From contig NZ_CP029254.1 in NCBI RefSeq assembly GCF_003122365.1, positions 6,202,001 to 6,266,000 on the forward strand: a stretch of 64,000 nucleotides of DNA, written 5' to 3'. The DNA is from Streptomyces spongiicola (GTDB lineage: Bacteria; Actinomycetota; Actinomycetes; Streptomycetales; Streptomycetaceae). A program made the position numbers and the translations under genes. This document shows positions 37,584 to 46,585 of this stretch, piece after piece (the first letter of the stretch is position 1; every line of letters begins with the position of its first letter). The notes under the pieces are model-generated. The model was not told where the DNA came from. It saw only the letters and a program-made list of their open reading frames with translations, and ran no database searches.

Positions 37584-38093
37584 TCAGCGCTCGACGGGGC
37601 GGACGAGGACGGAGGTGGCCGACAGGGCGGCCTCCACCCAGATCTCCGCGCCCCGCTCGACGGGCGTGGCGGACTTGGCGGCGAACTTCACGGGCTGGCC
37701 GCCCACCCGCAGCATCACTTCGCCGTAGCCGTCGGCCGGGATGGCCGTCACCACGGACCCTCCGGTACCGAGGAGGTCTCCCTGCCGCGGGGCGGCCGCG
37801 GTCCGGTCCCGCAGCAGGCTGCGGCTCAGCGACCAGGTCAGCCGGGCGGCGAGCAGGCCGGCGAGTACGCCCGCCACCGTCGCGGCGGTCGTTCCCAGGC
37901 CCGTCGTCCCCAGCACGATCGCGCCGGTGAAGCCCAGCATCGAGACGAACCCCGCGATCACCGGAAGTGACAGCCAGCCGTCGAACAGGCCGTCCAGCAC
38001 GCCGTCGAGGACGCCTTCCAGTACCCCGTCGAAGACCAGCGACAGCGCCAGCAGGACGATGCCCGCGATGCCGAGACCGAGAAACAGACCCAT
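37584..38093 (-). CDS. NfeD-like membrane protein, flotillin partner
   Basis: 169 residues. Hydrophobic segments at about 3-22, 43-60 and 62-82 precede a soluble C-terminal OB-fold-like domain (about 105-169: GTGGSVVTAIPADGYGEVMLRVGGQPVKFAAKSATPVERGAEIWVEAALSATSVLVRPVER) typical of short NfeD proteins. The stretch GVLEGVLDGVLDGLFDG comes from a tandem codon repeat. It is first in an operon with the flotillin gene; such pairs act together in membrane-domain organisation (family knowledge). Confidence 0.82.
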   Translation of the reverse strand: MGLFLGLGIAGIVLLALSLVFDGVLEGVLDGVLDGLFDGWLSLPVIAGFVSMLGFTGAIVLGTTGLGTTAATVAGVLAGLLAARLTWSLSRSLLRDRTAAAPRQGDLLGTGGSVVTAIPADGYGEVMLRVGGQPVKFAAKSATPVERGAEIWVEAALSATSVLVRPVER

Positions 38094-38519
38094 ACCAGCA
38101 CGCCCCCTGAGCTCCGAATCACCCCGAGGGCCCTATGGTCCCCTTCACGCGGTGCGTCTGTCATTGCCGTGTTGCGGCAATCTTGACGACTCCTTGATGC
38201 CAGCGCCGCCCCGCTGCCGAGCCCGGCCTGCCGGGCCGCCCCCGGGCGGGGGCGCGGCAGGAGCACCGACCCGTAGCGCCGCCGGTCCCGCGCAGGTCAC
38301 AGGCGTGCGGCGGAGGCCGGGGGTGAACCGCGCGGCGGGCGGCGCAGGGGGCGGCAGACGGCGGGATCCGGGCTCCATCCCGGCACGCGAGGCCCGGGTG
38401 TCGCCGCGGCTCGATGGCTCCGACCCGGAAGTAGAGTGCTGGGACCTTGCCGTCCCGCCGAGAGCGATCGCCGACGGCGGGCGGGCGCCGACCCACCCGG
38501 GCAGTGGAGGAACCTCGAC
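38094..38519. other. Divergent intergenic region, no gene seen
   Basis: This 426-bp gap lies between the divergent NfeD-like gene and the LCP gene. It is GC-rich, with no recognisable family in any frame and no clear operator. The LCP SD (GGAGG at 38506-38510) is at its right end. Confidence 0.6.
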
Positions 38520-40103
38520 GTGAGTGATGCGCCCGGGCGGCACCCGGCGAAGAAGCGGCAGCGCCCGGCGGGGACCCGGCCGGGCTCGGCGGCGGACCGG
38601 CGGACCCCGATGACGGGCCGGCGGACCCCGGTGGCGGGCCGGCGGACCCCGGTGGCGGGCCCTGCCCGCGGCGGTAGCGGAAGCCCGGAGCGAGGCGGTA
38701 CCGGAGGCCACGAGCGAGGGGGTACCGGAAGCCCCGAGCGGCCGCCCCGGAGCGGCCGGAGGGTGCCGGGGGCCGTGTCGGCGCTCGCGGCGCTCCTGGC
38801 CGTGATCACCGCCGCGGGGGTCTGGGCCTACCGGGACCTGGAGGGGAACCTCCACTCCGCGGACGTGGACGCGAAGATCGGCGACGAGCGGCCTCCCAGG
38901 ACGAGCCCCGGCTCGAAGAACATCCTCGTGGTGGGATCCGACTCCCGGGCCGGGGCCGACGCCGGTTACGGCAGGGGCCACACCACCATGCACTCCGACA
39001 CTCTGCTGGTCCTCCACCTCGCCGCGAACCGGGAGTGGGCGACCGTGGTCTCCTTCCCCCGGGACTCGTGGGTCGAGGTGCCCGCGTGCGACCGCGGCGA
39101 CGGCACCACCTCGGGTCCCCACCACGCCAAGATCAACGAAGCGTTCGCGATCGGCGGTGCCGGCGGTGAGGTGTCGAGGGCCGCCGCCTGCGCGGTCAAG
39201 GCGGTCGAGCGGAACACCGGGCTGCGCATCGACCACTTCATGTCGGTCGACTTCCAGGGCTTCAAGGGCATGGTCGACGCACTCGACGGGGTGCGGGTGT
39301 GCCCCACGGCCGCCATCCGCGACCAGAAGGCGCGCCTCGACATCCCCGCCGGGTGCCAGACCGTGCGGGGCGAGGACGCCCTGGGCTACGTGCGCGCCCG
39401 CTACGGGGTCGGCGACGGTTCCGACCTCGGCCGCGTCGGCCGGCAGCAGGAGTTCATGCGCGCTCTCGCCGCCCGGGCCAAGGAGAAGCTGACCAGCCCC
39501 GGCGCGCTGTACGGACTGCTGGAGTCCGCCACCGGATCCCTCACCACGGACGAGGCGCTCGCCGGGATCCGGCCCCTGTACGGTCTCGTGTCCCGGCTCA
39601 GGGCGATCCCGTCCGACCGGCTGGCGTTCGTGACCGTGCCCAACTACCCCCGCGGCATGGACGTGCCGTCCGACACGGCGAACGTGGTCTGGCAGTACCC
39701 GGAGGCCGCCGAGCTGTTCCTGTCGCTCACCCGGGACCGGGAGGTCCGAGCGGAGGCCGTCGCCGCCGCCGGCCGCAACCCCCTGTACGCGGGCACCGTG
39801 CGGGTACGGGTGCTCGACGGCACCGGCACGCCGGGCCTGGCCGAAGAGGTCGCCGGGTCGCTGCGCGGATACGGATTCACCGTCGCCGGTACCGGCAGCG
39901 CCGACGAGGCGGGGACGGGCGCGGGGACGGTCGCTGGGGCTGATGCTGGGGCGGCGACGTCGGTCGTCCACCCGGCCGGGCTCGCCCGGCAGGCCCGGGC
40001 CCTCGCCTCCCGGCTGCCCGGGAGCACCGTCACCGAGAGCGCCGACGCGCCGGAGGGCCTGGTCACCCTGACCGTGGGGGAGGACTTCGGCGGCACACGG
40101 TGA
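38520..40103 (+). CDS. LytR-CpsA-Psr (LCP) family cell-wall glycopolymer ligase
   Basis: 527 residues from GTG 38520, fixed by GGAGG ten bases upstream. A disordered cytoplasmic tail carries GRRTPVA repeats from an 21-bp duplication (residues 32-46). One membrane helix follows (about 84-104), then the extracellular LCP domain: NILVVGSDSRAG, MHSDTLLVLHL and VVSFPRDSWVEVP with the catalytic Arg/Asp residues, and later YVRARYGVGDGSDLGRVGRQQ. A C-terminal LytR_C domain (about 425-525: VRVRVLDGTGTPGLAEEVAGSLRGYGFTV) is present. It transfers lipid-linked glycopolymers onto peptidoglycan. Confidence 0.92.
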   Translation: MSDAPGRHPAKKRQRPAGTRPGSAADRRTPMTGRRTPVAGRRTPVAGPARGGSGSPERGGTGGHERGGTGSPERPPRSGRRVPGAVSALAALLAVITAAGVWAYRDLEGNLHSADVDAKIGDERPPRTSPGSKNILVVGSDSRAGADAGYGRGHTTMHSDTLLVLHLAANREWATVVSFPRDSWVEVPACDRGDGTTSGPHHAKINEAFAIGGAGGEVSRAAACAVKAVERNTGLRIDHFMSVDFQGFKGMVDALDGVRVCPTAAIRDQKARLDIPAGCQTVRGEDALGYVRARYGVGDGSDLGRVGRQQEFMRALAARAKEKLTSPGALYGLLESATGSLTTDEALAGIRPLYGLVSRLRAIPSDRLAFVTVPNYPRGMDVPSDTANVVWQYPEAAELFLSLTRDREVRAEAVAAAGRNPLYAGTVRVRVLDGTGTPGLAEEVAGSLRGYGFTVAGTGSADEAGTGAGTVAGADAGAATSVVHPAGLARQARALASRLPGSTVTESADAPEGLVTLTVGEDFGGTR

Positions 40104-40147
40104 GCCGTGGTGCGCCCGCCCGGGGCCCGCTGAACCCGTCTCGTCCT

Positions 40148-40440
40148 GTCGCGTCCCCTCCCGCTCCGTTCCGCCCCGTGCCGTCCGGTCCCGCTTCGTT
40201 CCGCCCCGTGCCGTCCGGTCCCGCTCCGTGCCGCTCCGTGCCGTCCGGTCCCGCTCCGTGCCGCTCCGTGCCGCCCCGTTCCGCCCCGTGCCGTGCCGTG
40301 CCGTGCCGTCCCGTCCCGTCCCGGGCCTCCCGGTGCCGCGTCGGCGACGGTGGGTGCCGCCGGAGGCACCGGCCGCGGTGCTTTGTCGCGCGGTGCCTTC
40401 TCCCGTCGTGCTTTGTCGCGCGGTGCGCTGTCGCGGGCTG
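40148..40440. repeat. CCGTGCCGTCCGGTCCCGC-type repeats
   Basis: A ~30-bp unit built from CCGTGCCGTCCGGTCCCGCT plus CCGTGCCGCT recurs at about 40180-40290, decaying into short CCGTG/CCGTC runs by 40320. Near 40375-40440 GCTTTGTCGCGCGGTGC is duplicated. No gene is supported in 40104-40579. Confidence 0.85.
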
Positions 40441-40579
40441 CGGTGCCCGCCGCGGCAGCCGGACCGGCCGGACCGGGTGGGCGGCTGCGCCCTCCTCGGA
40501 ACGGCCCGCCCAGGGGGAGGCCGGCGGCGCGGTGGCGAAATGGCGGCTGCGCCCCCTCGGAACAGCCGCACCGGCTGCT

Positions 40580-40594
40580 TACCCCCAGGGGGTA
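40580..40594. promoter_or_regulatory. CsoR operator over the copA promoter
   Basis: TACCCCCAGGGGGTA is a perfect palindrome around a central A, the G-tract pattern bound by the copper-responsive repressor CsoR. It abuts TATACACT, a good -10 candidate, about 85 bp ahead of copA. Copper would release CsoR and induce the exporter. Confidence 0.88.
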
Positions 40595-40678
40595 TACACT
40601 CGAGGAGTAGGCCCGGGCGCCGGACCGGGGGAGCCCGCCGGCATCCGGCACCGCACGTCGACGAACTCAGGAGCAGGG

Positions 40679-42958
40679 ATGACTGCCACGGTCAACGGCA
40701 CCGCCGAGGTCGAACTCTCGATCGGCGGGATGACCTGTGCCTCGTGCGCCGCCCGTGTCGAGCGGAAGCTCAACCGCATGGACGGGGTGGTGGCCACGGT
40801 GAACTACGCCACCGAGAAGGCGAGGATCTCCTACCCCGGCGAGGACGTCTCCGTCCGCGACCTCATCGCCACCGTCGAGGCGACCGGCTACACCGCGGCC
40901 GAACCCGCGCCGCCCCGTACCCGGACCGAACCGGACGGCGACGGCGGCGACGACGGCGGCGGGAGCGGGAGCGGTCCCGAGGGAGGGCTGCGGGCGCTGC
41001 GCCGGCGACTGGTCACCGCCCTGGTGCTGTCGGTGCCCGTCGTCGCCATGGCGATGGTCCCGGCCCTGCAGTTCGAGTACTGGCAGTGGCTCTCGCTGAC
41101 GCTGGCCGCGCCGGTGGTGACGTACGCGGCCTGGCCGTTCCACCGGGCGGCTTTCACCAACGCCAGGCACGGCGCCGCCACCATGGACACCCTGGTGTCG
41201 GCCGGCGTCTCGGCGGCGTTCCTCTGGTCGCTCTGGGCCCTGTTCCTGGGCTCCGCAGGGGAGCCGGGCATGACCCACGGCTTCGAGCTGACCATCACCC
41301 GCACCGACGGAGCGGGGAACATCTACCTCGAGGTCGCGGCAGGGGTGACGGCGTTCATCCTGGCGGGCCGCTACTTCGAGGCCCGCTCCAAGCGCAGGGC
41401 CGGTGCCGCGCTCAAGACCCTCATGGAACTCGGTGCCAAGGACGTGACCGTGCTGCGCGCCGGAGGGGAGCGACTGGTGCCCGTCGCGGAACTGGCCGTG
41501 GGCGACCGCTTCCTGGTGCGCCCCGGTGAGAAGATCGCCACCGACGGCATCGTCGTCGAAGGCTCCTCCGCGGTGGATGTGTCCATGCTCACCGGTGAAT
41601 CCGTGCCCGTGGAGGTGTCCGCCGGGGACGCCGTCACCGGAGCCACGCTCAACGCCGGCGGACGGCTCGTCGTCGAGGCCCGCCGGGTCGGCGGGGACAC
41701 CCAGCTGGCGCGCATGGCGAAGCTGGTAGAGGACGCACAGAACGGCAAGGCCGCGGTGCAGCGGCTGGCGGACCGGATCGCCGCCGTCTTCGTGCCCGCC
41801 GTCATCGTCCTGGCACTCGGCACGCTCGGGTTCTGGCTCGGCAGCGGGGCGGGCTGGACCGCCGCCTTCACGGCCGCCGTCGCGGTCCTGATCATCGCCT
41901 GCCCCTGCGCCCTCGGACTGGCCACCCCCACCGCGCTCATGGTGGGTACGGGGCGCGGCGCCCAACTCGGCATCCTGATCAAGGGGCCCGAGGTCCTGGA
42001 GAACACCCGCAGGGCCGACACGATCGTCCTCGACAAGACCGGCACGGTGACCACCGGGAAGATGACCCTCCTGGGGATCCACACGGCCGAAGGCACCGGC
42101 GAGACCGAGACGCTGCGGCTGGCCGGGGCCCTGGAGAGCGCCTCCGAGCACCCCCTCGCCCGCGCCGTGGCGAGCGGAGCGGCCGAGCGGGCCGGCAAGC
42201 TCCCCGCGCCCGACGACTTCGCGAACGTCCCCGGTCTCGGGGTGCGGGGCGTCGTCGCCGGCCATACCGTCCTCGTCGGCCGCGAGCGGCTGCTCACCGA
42301 CGGGGGCGTCACGCTCCCGGCCGAACTCGAGCAGGCCGCGGCACGGGCGGAGGCGGCCGGCCGGACCGCGATCACGGTGGCGTGGGACGGGCGGGCGCGG
42401 GCCGTCCTGGAGGTCGCCGACGCGGTCAAGCCCACGAGCCCCGAGGCGGTACGGCGGCTGCGCGCCCTCGGACTGACACCGATCCTGCTCACCGGCGACA
42501 ACAAGGCCGTGGCCGAGGCGGTCGCGGCGGAGGTCGGGATAGACCGCGTCATCGCCGGGGTCATGCCCGAGGACAAGGTCGACGTGGTGCGGCGGTTGCA
42601 GGAGGAGGGCCGGACGGTGGCGATGGTCGGTGACGGCGTCAACGACGCGGCCGCGCTGGCCCAGGCCGATCTGGGCCTGGCCATGGGCACCGGAACCGAC
42701 GCCGCGATCGAGGCCGGAGACCTGACCCTGGTGCGCGGGGACCTGACGGTGGCGGCGGACGCGATCCGGCTGTCGCGCAGGACGCTCGGCACGATCAAGG
42801 GCAACCTCTTCTGGGCCTTCGCCTACAACGTCGCCGCTCTTCCGCTCGCCGCGGCGGGACTGCTGAACCCGATGATCGCGGGCGCGGCCATGGCGTTCTC
42901 CTCCGTCTTCGTCGTCGGCAACAGCCTGCGCCTGAGGCGCTTCCGCCCGGCGGGCTGA
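40679..42958 (+). CDS. copA: Copper-exporting P1B-type ATPase
   Basis: 759 residues. The N-terminal metal-binding domain has GMTCASC (Cys20, Cys23); a Gly/Asp/Ser linker leads to eight membrane helices. The transport site is C408-P-C410, the phosphorylated residue is D452 in DKTGT, and MVGDGVNDAAAL gives the hinge; the HP motif is in ASEHPLA. It exports Cu+ using ATP. ATG 40679 follows AGGAG; the frame is open far upstream through repeats, but the CsoR box and SD fix the start. No copZ or csoR gene is adjacent. Confidence 0.97.
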   Translation: MTATVNGTAEVELSIGGMTCASCAARVERKLNRMDGVVATVNYATEKARISYPGEDVSVRDLIATVEATGYTAAEPAPPRTRTEPDGDGGDDGGGSGSGPEGGLRALRRRLVTALVLSVPVVAMAMVPALQFEYWQWLSLTLAAPVVTYAAWPFHRAAFTNARHGAATMDTLVSAGVSAAFLWSLWALFLGSAGEPGMTHGFELTITRTDGAGNIYLEVAAGVTAFILAGRYFEARSKRRAGAALKTLMELGAKDVTVLRAGGERLVPVAELAVGDRFLVRPGEKIATDGIVVEGSSAVDVSMLTGESVPVEVSAGDAVTGATLNAGGRLVVEARRVGGDTQLARMAKLVEDAQNGKAAVQRLADRIAAVFVPAVIVLALGTLGFWLGSGAGWTAAFTAAVAVLIIACPCALGLATPTALMVGTGRGAQLGILIKGPEVLENTRRADTIVLDKTGTVTTGKMTLLGIHTAEGTGETETLRLAGALESASEHPLARAVASGAAERAGKLPAPDDFANVPGLGVRGVVAGHTVLVGRERLLTDGGVTLPAELEQAAARAEAAGRTAITVAWDGRARAVLEVADAVKPTSPEAVRRLRALGLTPILLTGDNKAVAEAVAAEVGIDRVIAGVMPEDKVDVVRRLQEEGRTVAMVGDGVNDAAALAQADLGLAMGTGTDAAIEAGDLTLVRGDLTVAADAIRLSRRTLGTIKGNLFWAFAYNVAALPLAAAGLLNPMIAGAAMAFSSVFVVGNSLRLRRFRPAG

Positions 42959-43718
42959 GACCGCGCGGGGGAGGTGCCGCAGGGCGCGAAGGCGGCGCCG
43001 AACCCCCTGCCGGGGGACCTCTCCGGGCCCGGGCCGTGTCCCCGGCGCCCATGCGCCGGAAGGCACCGTTGAACGCCTTCCGGTTCGCCTGCGATCCATC
43101 AGGGTTCGGCGGCATCCATCCGGGCTCGCCGCATCCGGTCGGTTCCGGTCGTATCCGGCTGTATCCGGTTGAGTCCGGTCGTATCAGACAAGGTCCGGCC
43201 GTACCAGACCGGAACCGGTTGCATCCACCGGTTCCGGTCTGATCTGGTCGGTTCCGGTTGGTTCCGGTCAGGTCTGGTTGGTTCCGGTCAGATCCGGTCG
43301 GCTTCCGCCGGGACCGCGGCGGGGCGATGGGCTCTCCGGCAGCCCCTCCCTCAGGTCCGGAGGGGGCCGGTCGGCCTGTACCACCGCACTGGCTCGCACA
43401 CCGCCGCGGTCCTCGGGCGTGCGCCGGCCGCACGGCCGGCGCCGTGTCCTCCCCGCCGGCCACCCCTCATCCGGGCCGGCGGTTCGGACGGCGTACGCGG
43501 GCTGGACCTCCCAGTCTGCGCGCGTACGCGGTCTCGGTCCCCCTGGGTGCTCCCGGGCCGGGGCCCACGAACGGGACGGACCGCGTGTTCGGTGCGGTTC
43601 GGCGTCCCGTGCGGTTCGGCGTTCGGCTCGGTCCGGCGTTCGGCTCGGTCCGGGGTGGCCGGGCCGGAGCGGCCCGCGCTGGGAGCAGCCGGCGAACGGG
43701 GAGCGGGGGAGGCGGGGC
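42959..43718. repeat. Gap with ~10-15-bp GGTTCCGGTC repeats
   Basis: From 43136 to about 43305 a GGTTCCGGTC / GTATCCGGTT / GGTCTGGTT element repeats more than a dozen times with drift. No family is recognisable elsewhere in this 760-bp gap between convergent copA and the catalase gene. Confidence 0.8.
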
Positions 43719-45182
43719 TCAGTCCTCCCGCAGGGCGCGCACCGCCTCCTCCACGCGCTTGCCGTAGTCCGGGTCGGCGGCGTGGAAGTGGGCGAGGTTC
43801 CTGTCGACCACGTCGTCGCGGGAGACCTGGGCCAGTCCGCCGGCGATGTTCGCGACCAGGCGCGACTTCTCCTCGTCGGACATCAGGCGGTAGAGCTCAC
43901 CGGCCTGGTGGAAGTCGTCGTCCTTGGTGTGCGGCGGTGCGGGGTGCGTGCCGGTGTGGCCGTACAGGGCCAGCGGTGCGGACAGGGCCGCATCCGTCTG
44001 CACGGGGCCCGCGTACGAGTTCGGCTCGTAGTTCTTGTCGTGGCGGGAGCCGTTGCGGGTGGCCATGAGGCCGTCGCGGCCGTGGTTGTCGGCGCCGCCG
44101 GGAACGGCCTTCGGCGCGTTCACCGCGAGCTGGGTGTGGTTGACGCCGAGACGGTACCGGTGGGCGTCCGCGTAGGCGAACAGACGGCCCTGGAGCATCT
44201 TGTCCGGCGAGGGCCCGATGCCCGGCACGAAGTTGTTCGGCGAGAACGCCGCCTGCTCGACCTCGGCGAAGACGTTGTCGGGGTTGCGGTCGAGGACCAG
44301 CCGCCCGACGCGCTGGAGCGGGTGGTCGGCGTGCGGCCACACCTTGGTGAGGTCGAACGGGTTGAAGCGGTAGTCCGCCGCCTCGGCCGCGGGCATGATC
44401 TGCACGTACAGCGTCCAGGACGGGTTGACGCCCCGCTCGATGGCCTGCAACAGGTCCGTCTGGTGCGAGTCGGGTTCGCTGCCCGCGACCTCCGCGGCCT
44501 GTTCGCTGCTCATGCAGCGGATGCCCTGGTTGGTCTTGAAGTGGTACTTGACGAAGAAGGCCTCGCCCTCGGCGTTCGTCCACTGGTAGGTGTGGGACCC
44601 GTAGCCGTTCATGTGGCGGTACGAGGCCGGGATGCCCCGGTCGCCCATCAGCCAGGTGATCTGGTGTGTGGCCTCCGGCGCGTGGGCCCAGAAGTCCCAG
44701 ACGTTGTCGGGCTCCTGCCTGCCGGTGAACGGGTCGCGCTTCTGGGAGTGGATGAAGTCGGGGAACTTGACCGGGTCCTTGACGAAGAACACCGGGGTGT
44801 TGTTGCCGACGAGGTCGTAGTTGCCCTCCTCGGTGTAGAACTTCACCGCGAAGCCCCGCGGGTCGCGGACGGCGTCCGCGCCGCCGAGCGAGTCCGCGAC
44901 GGTGGAGAAGCGCAGGAACACCTCGGTGCGCTTGCCCACCGTGTCCAGGAAGGCGGCCCGGGTGAAGCCCGTGACGTCGTCGGTCACCTCGAAGTAGCCG
45001 TACGCGCCGGAGCCGCGCGCGTGGACGACCCGCTCCGGGATGCGCTCGCGGTTGAAGCGGGCGAGCTTCTCCAGCAGGTGCTGGTCCTGGAGCAGGAGCG
45101 GGCCGCCGACGCCGGCGGTGGCGGAGTTCTGGTTGTCGGCGACCGGGGCGCCGGACTCGGTTGTAAGCACGCGCTGCGTCAT
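43719..45182 (-). CDS. katA: Monofunctional heme catalase (clade 3 size)
   Basis: 487 residues. The distal His is His54 in RVVHARGSGAYGYF, followed by the catalytic Asn region (GGADAVRDPRGFAVKFYTEEGNYDLVGNN) and the proximal Tyr in RLFAYADAHRYRLG near residue 337. The length matches small-subunit catalases. It removes H2O2; its location beside the glyoxylate genes and near uricase, an H2O2 producer, suggests a dedicated role. A TCAACA-N3-TGTTGA operator at 45254-45268, shared with the uricase operon, supports co-regulation. ATG 45182 (MTQRVL) fits family N-termini though its SD is weak. Confidence 0.95.
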   Translation of the reverse strand: MTQRVLTTESGAPVADNQNSATAGVGGPLLLQDQHLLEKLARFNRERIPERVVHARGSGAYGYFEVTDDVTGFTRAAFLDTVGKRTEVFLRFSTVADSLGGADAVRDPRGFAVKFYTEEGNYDLVGNNTPVFFVKDPVKFPDFIHSQKRDPFTGRQEPDNVWDFWAHAPEATHQITWLMGDRGIPASYRHMNGYGSHTYQWTNAEGEAFFVKYHFKTNQGIRCMSSEQAAEVAGSEPDSHQTDLLQAIERGVNPSWTLYVQIMPAAEAADYRFNPFDLTKVWPHADHPLQRVGRLVLDRNPDNVFAEVEQAAFSPNNFVPGIGPSPDKMLQGRLFAYADAHRYRLGVNHTQLAVNAPKAVPGGADNHGRDGLMATRNGSRHDKNYEPNSYAGPVQTDAALSAPLALYGHTGTHPAPPHTKDDDFHQAGELYRLMSDEEKSRLVANIAGGLAQVSRDDVVDRNLAHFHAADPDYGKRVEEAVRALRED

Positions 45183-45253
45183 GGGTGGGAGGGCGGCCTT
45201 CCGTGCGGGAGCTGCTGAGGTGTCAGGAGCGTAGGTACGCGCCCGAGAAAACG

Positions 45254-45268
45254 TCAACAGTTTGTTGA
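45254..45268. promoter_or_regulatory. TCAACA-N3-TGTTGA operator upstream of catalase
   Basis: TCAACAGTTTGTTGA lies 71 bp ahead of the catalase ATG. Its reverse complement is exactly the sequence upstream of the uricase operon (49892-49906), and a one-mismatch version precedes allB (63311-63325). The rest of 45183-45609 shows no gene. Confidence 0.8.
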
Positions 45269-45609
45269 AGTCTGGGTGTGGATCCGGGCCGCGGCCGCGC
45301 CTGGGCGCGACAGGACAGGTGTCGGCGCAGCCGCGGCCCGGACGTGCGAGGGGCCGATGGCGACCCGGGACGGGACCTGCTGCCCCTGGTCCGGGTATGG
45401 CGGAGCGGTCGTCCGCCGCGGTATCCGCGGCGGACGCCTGCGGGTGCCCGCTGCGGAAACCCGCTCGGGTGCGGGTGGGGGCGCGGGTGCCGTTGGGGGT
45501 GGGCGGGCCGCCGGGCCCCGCGAGTCCGGTGGGGCCCCGGTGCGGCCCCGATGGGGCCGGCCCGGCCGGCCCGGCCGGCCCGGCCCGCCGGACGGGCGGC
45601 GGAACCGGG

Positions 45610-46527
45610 TCAGGCGGCCGGCGAGCCGGACAGGCGCTCGACCGCGCGGAGCAGTGCCGAGTGGTCCAGGCCCCCGTCGCCCTGCGCACGCAGGGAGGAC
45701 ACCAGCTGGGCGACGACGGCCCCGACCGGCAGGGCGGCGCCGACGCTGCGGGCGGCGTCGGTGACGATGCCCATGTCCTTGTGGTGGAGGTCGATCCGGA
45801 AACCCGGCCTGAAGTCCCGGTCGAGGAAGTTGTCCTTCTTGCGGCTCAGGACGGTGGAGCCGGCCAGCCCGCCGTTGAGGACGTCCAGGGCCGCCCGCAG
45901 GTCCACACCGGACTTCTCGAGGAAGACGACGGCCTCGGCGCAGGCCTGGATGTTGACGGCGACGATCAGCTGGTTCGCGGCCTTCACCGTCTGGCCGGAG
46001 CCGTGCGGGCCGCACAGCACGATCGTCCTGCCCAGGGCCTCCAGGATGGGGAGGGCCTCGTCGAAGGCGTCCTGCTCGCCGCCGACCATGATCGACAGTA
46101 CCGCCTCGACAGCGCCGGCCTCGCCGCCGGAGACGGGGGCGTCCAGCACGCGGATCCCCTTGCCGGCGGCGGCCTTCGCCAGCTCGACGGAGGTCCCCGG
46201 GGTGATCGAGGACATGTCGATCAGCAGGGCGCCCCGCCTGGCGTTCTCCAGGATGCCGCCGGGGCCGTACGCGACGGCCTCCACCTGGGGCGAGGCGGGG
46301 ACCATGGTGATCACGACATCCGCGCCCGCGACGGCCTCGGCGATCGACGCGGCGGCGGTGCCGCCGGCGGCCGTGAGGCGCTCCAGCTTCTCCTGCTCCA
46401 GGGTGTGGCCGGTCACCCGGTAGCCCGCCTTGATCAGGTTCTCGGACATGGGCGAGCCCATGATGCCGAGGCCGATCCACGCGATCGCGGGCAGGTCGCT
46501 GCGGGAGGAGTCTGCGAGGGTGCTCAT
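45610..46527 (-). CDS. glxR: Tartronate semialdehyde reductase (2-hydroxy-3-oxopropionate reductase)
   Basis: A 305-residue beta-hydroxyacid dehydrogenase. N-terminal Rossmann motif GLGIMGSPMSENLIKAGY (about 19-36), substrate motif DAPVSGGEAGA (about 125) and catalytic Lys in GSGQTVKAANQL (about 176). It reduces the Gcl product to D-glycerate. The N-terminus has a 14-residue Ser/Asp-rich lead. ATG 46527 follows GAGAGGCATCCC. It lies 58 bp downstream of hyi in the same direction, so both are expected under the paired IclR boxes ahead of hyi. Confidence 0.94.
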   Translation of the reverse strand: MSTLADSSRSDLPAIAWIGLGIMGSPMSENLIKAGYRVTGHTLEQEKLERLTAAGGTAAASIAEAVAGADVVITMVPASPQVEAVAYGPGGILENARRGALLIDMSSITPGTSVELAKAAAGKGIRVLDAPVSGGEAGAVEAVLSIMVGGEQDAFDEALPILEALGRTIVLCGPHGSGQTVKAANQLIVAVNIQACAEAVVFLEKSGVDLRAALDVLNGGLAGSTVLSRKKDNFLDRDFRPGFRIDLHHKDMGIVTDAARSVGAALPVGAVVAQLVSSLRAQGDGGLDHSALLRAVERLSGSPAA

Positions 46528-46585
46528 CGGGATGCCTCTCTTGAAGCGGTGGTACGGAGGGTGTCGGCGGGCGGCGGGCCCGGCC

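Noticed and set aside
38145..40571. 808-residue minus-strand open frame over the LCP gene
   Set aside because: Low-complexity Gly/Arg/Val composition, antisense to a clear LCP gene and running through tandem repeats.
40100..40678. Longer CopA N-terminus from 40100
   Set aside because: The extension is repeat-derived Pro/Ser/Arg sequence; the CsoR box, -10 and SD all place the start at 40679.
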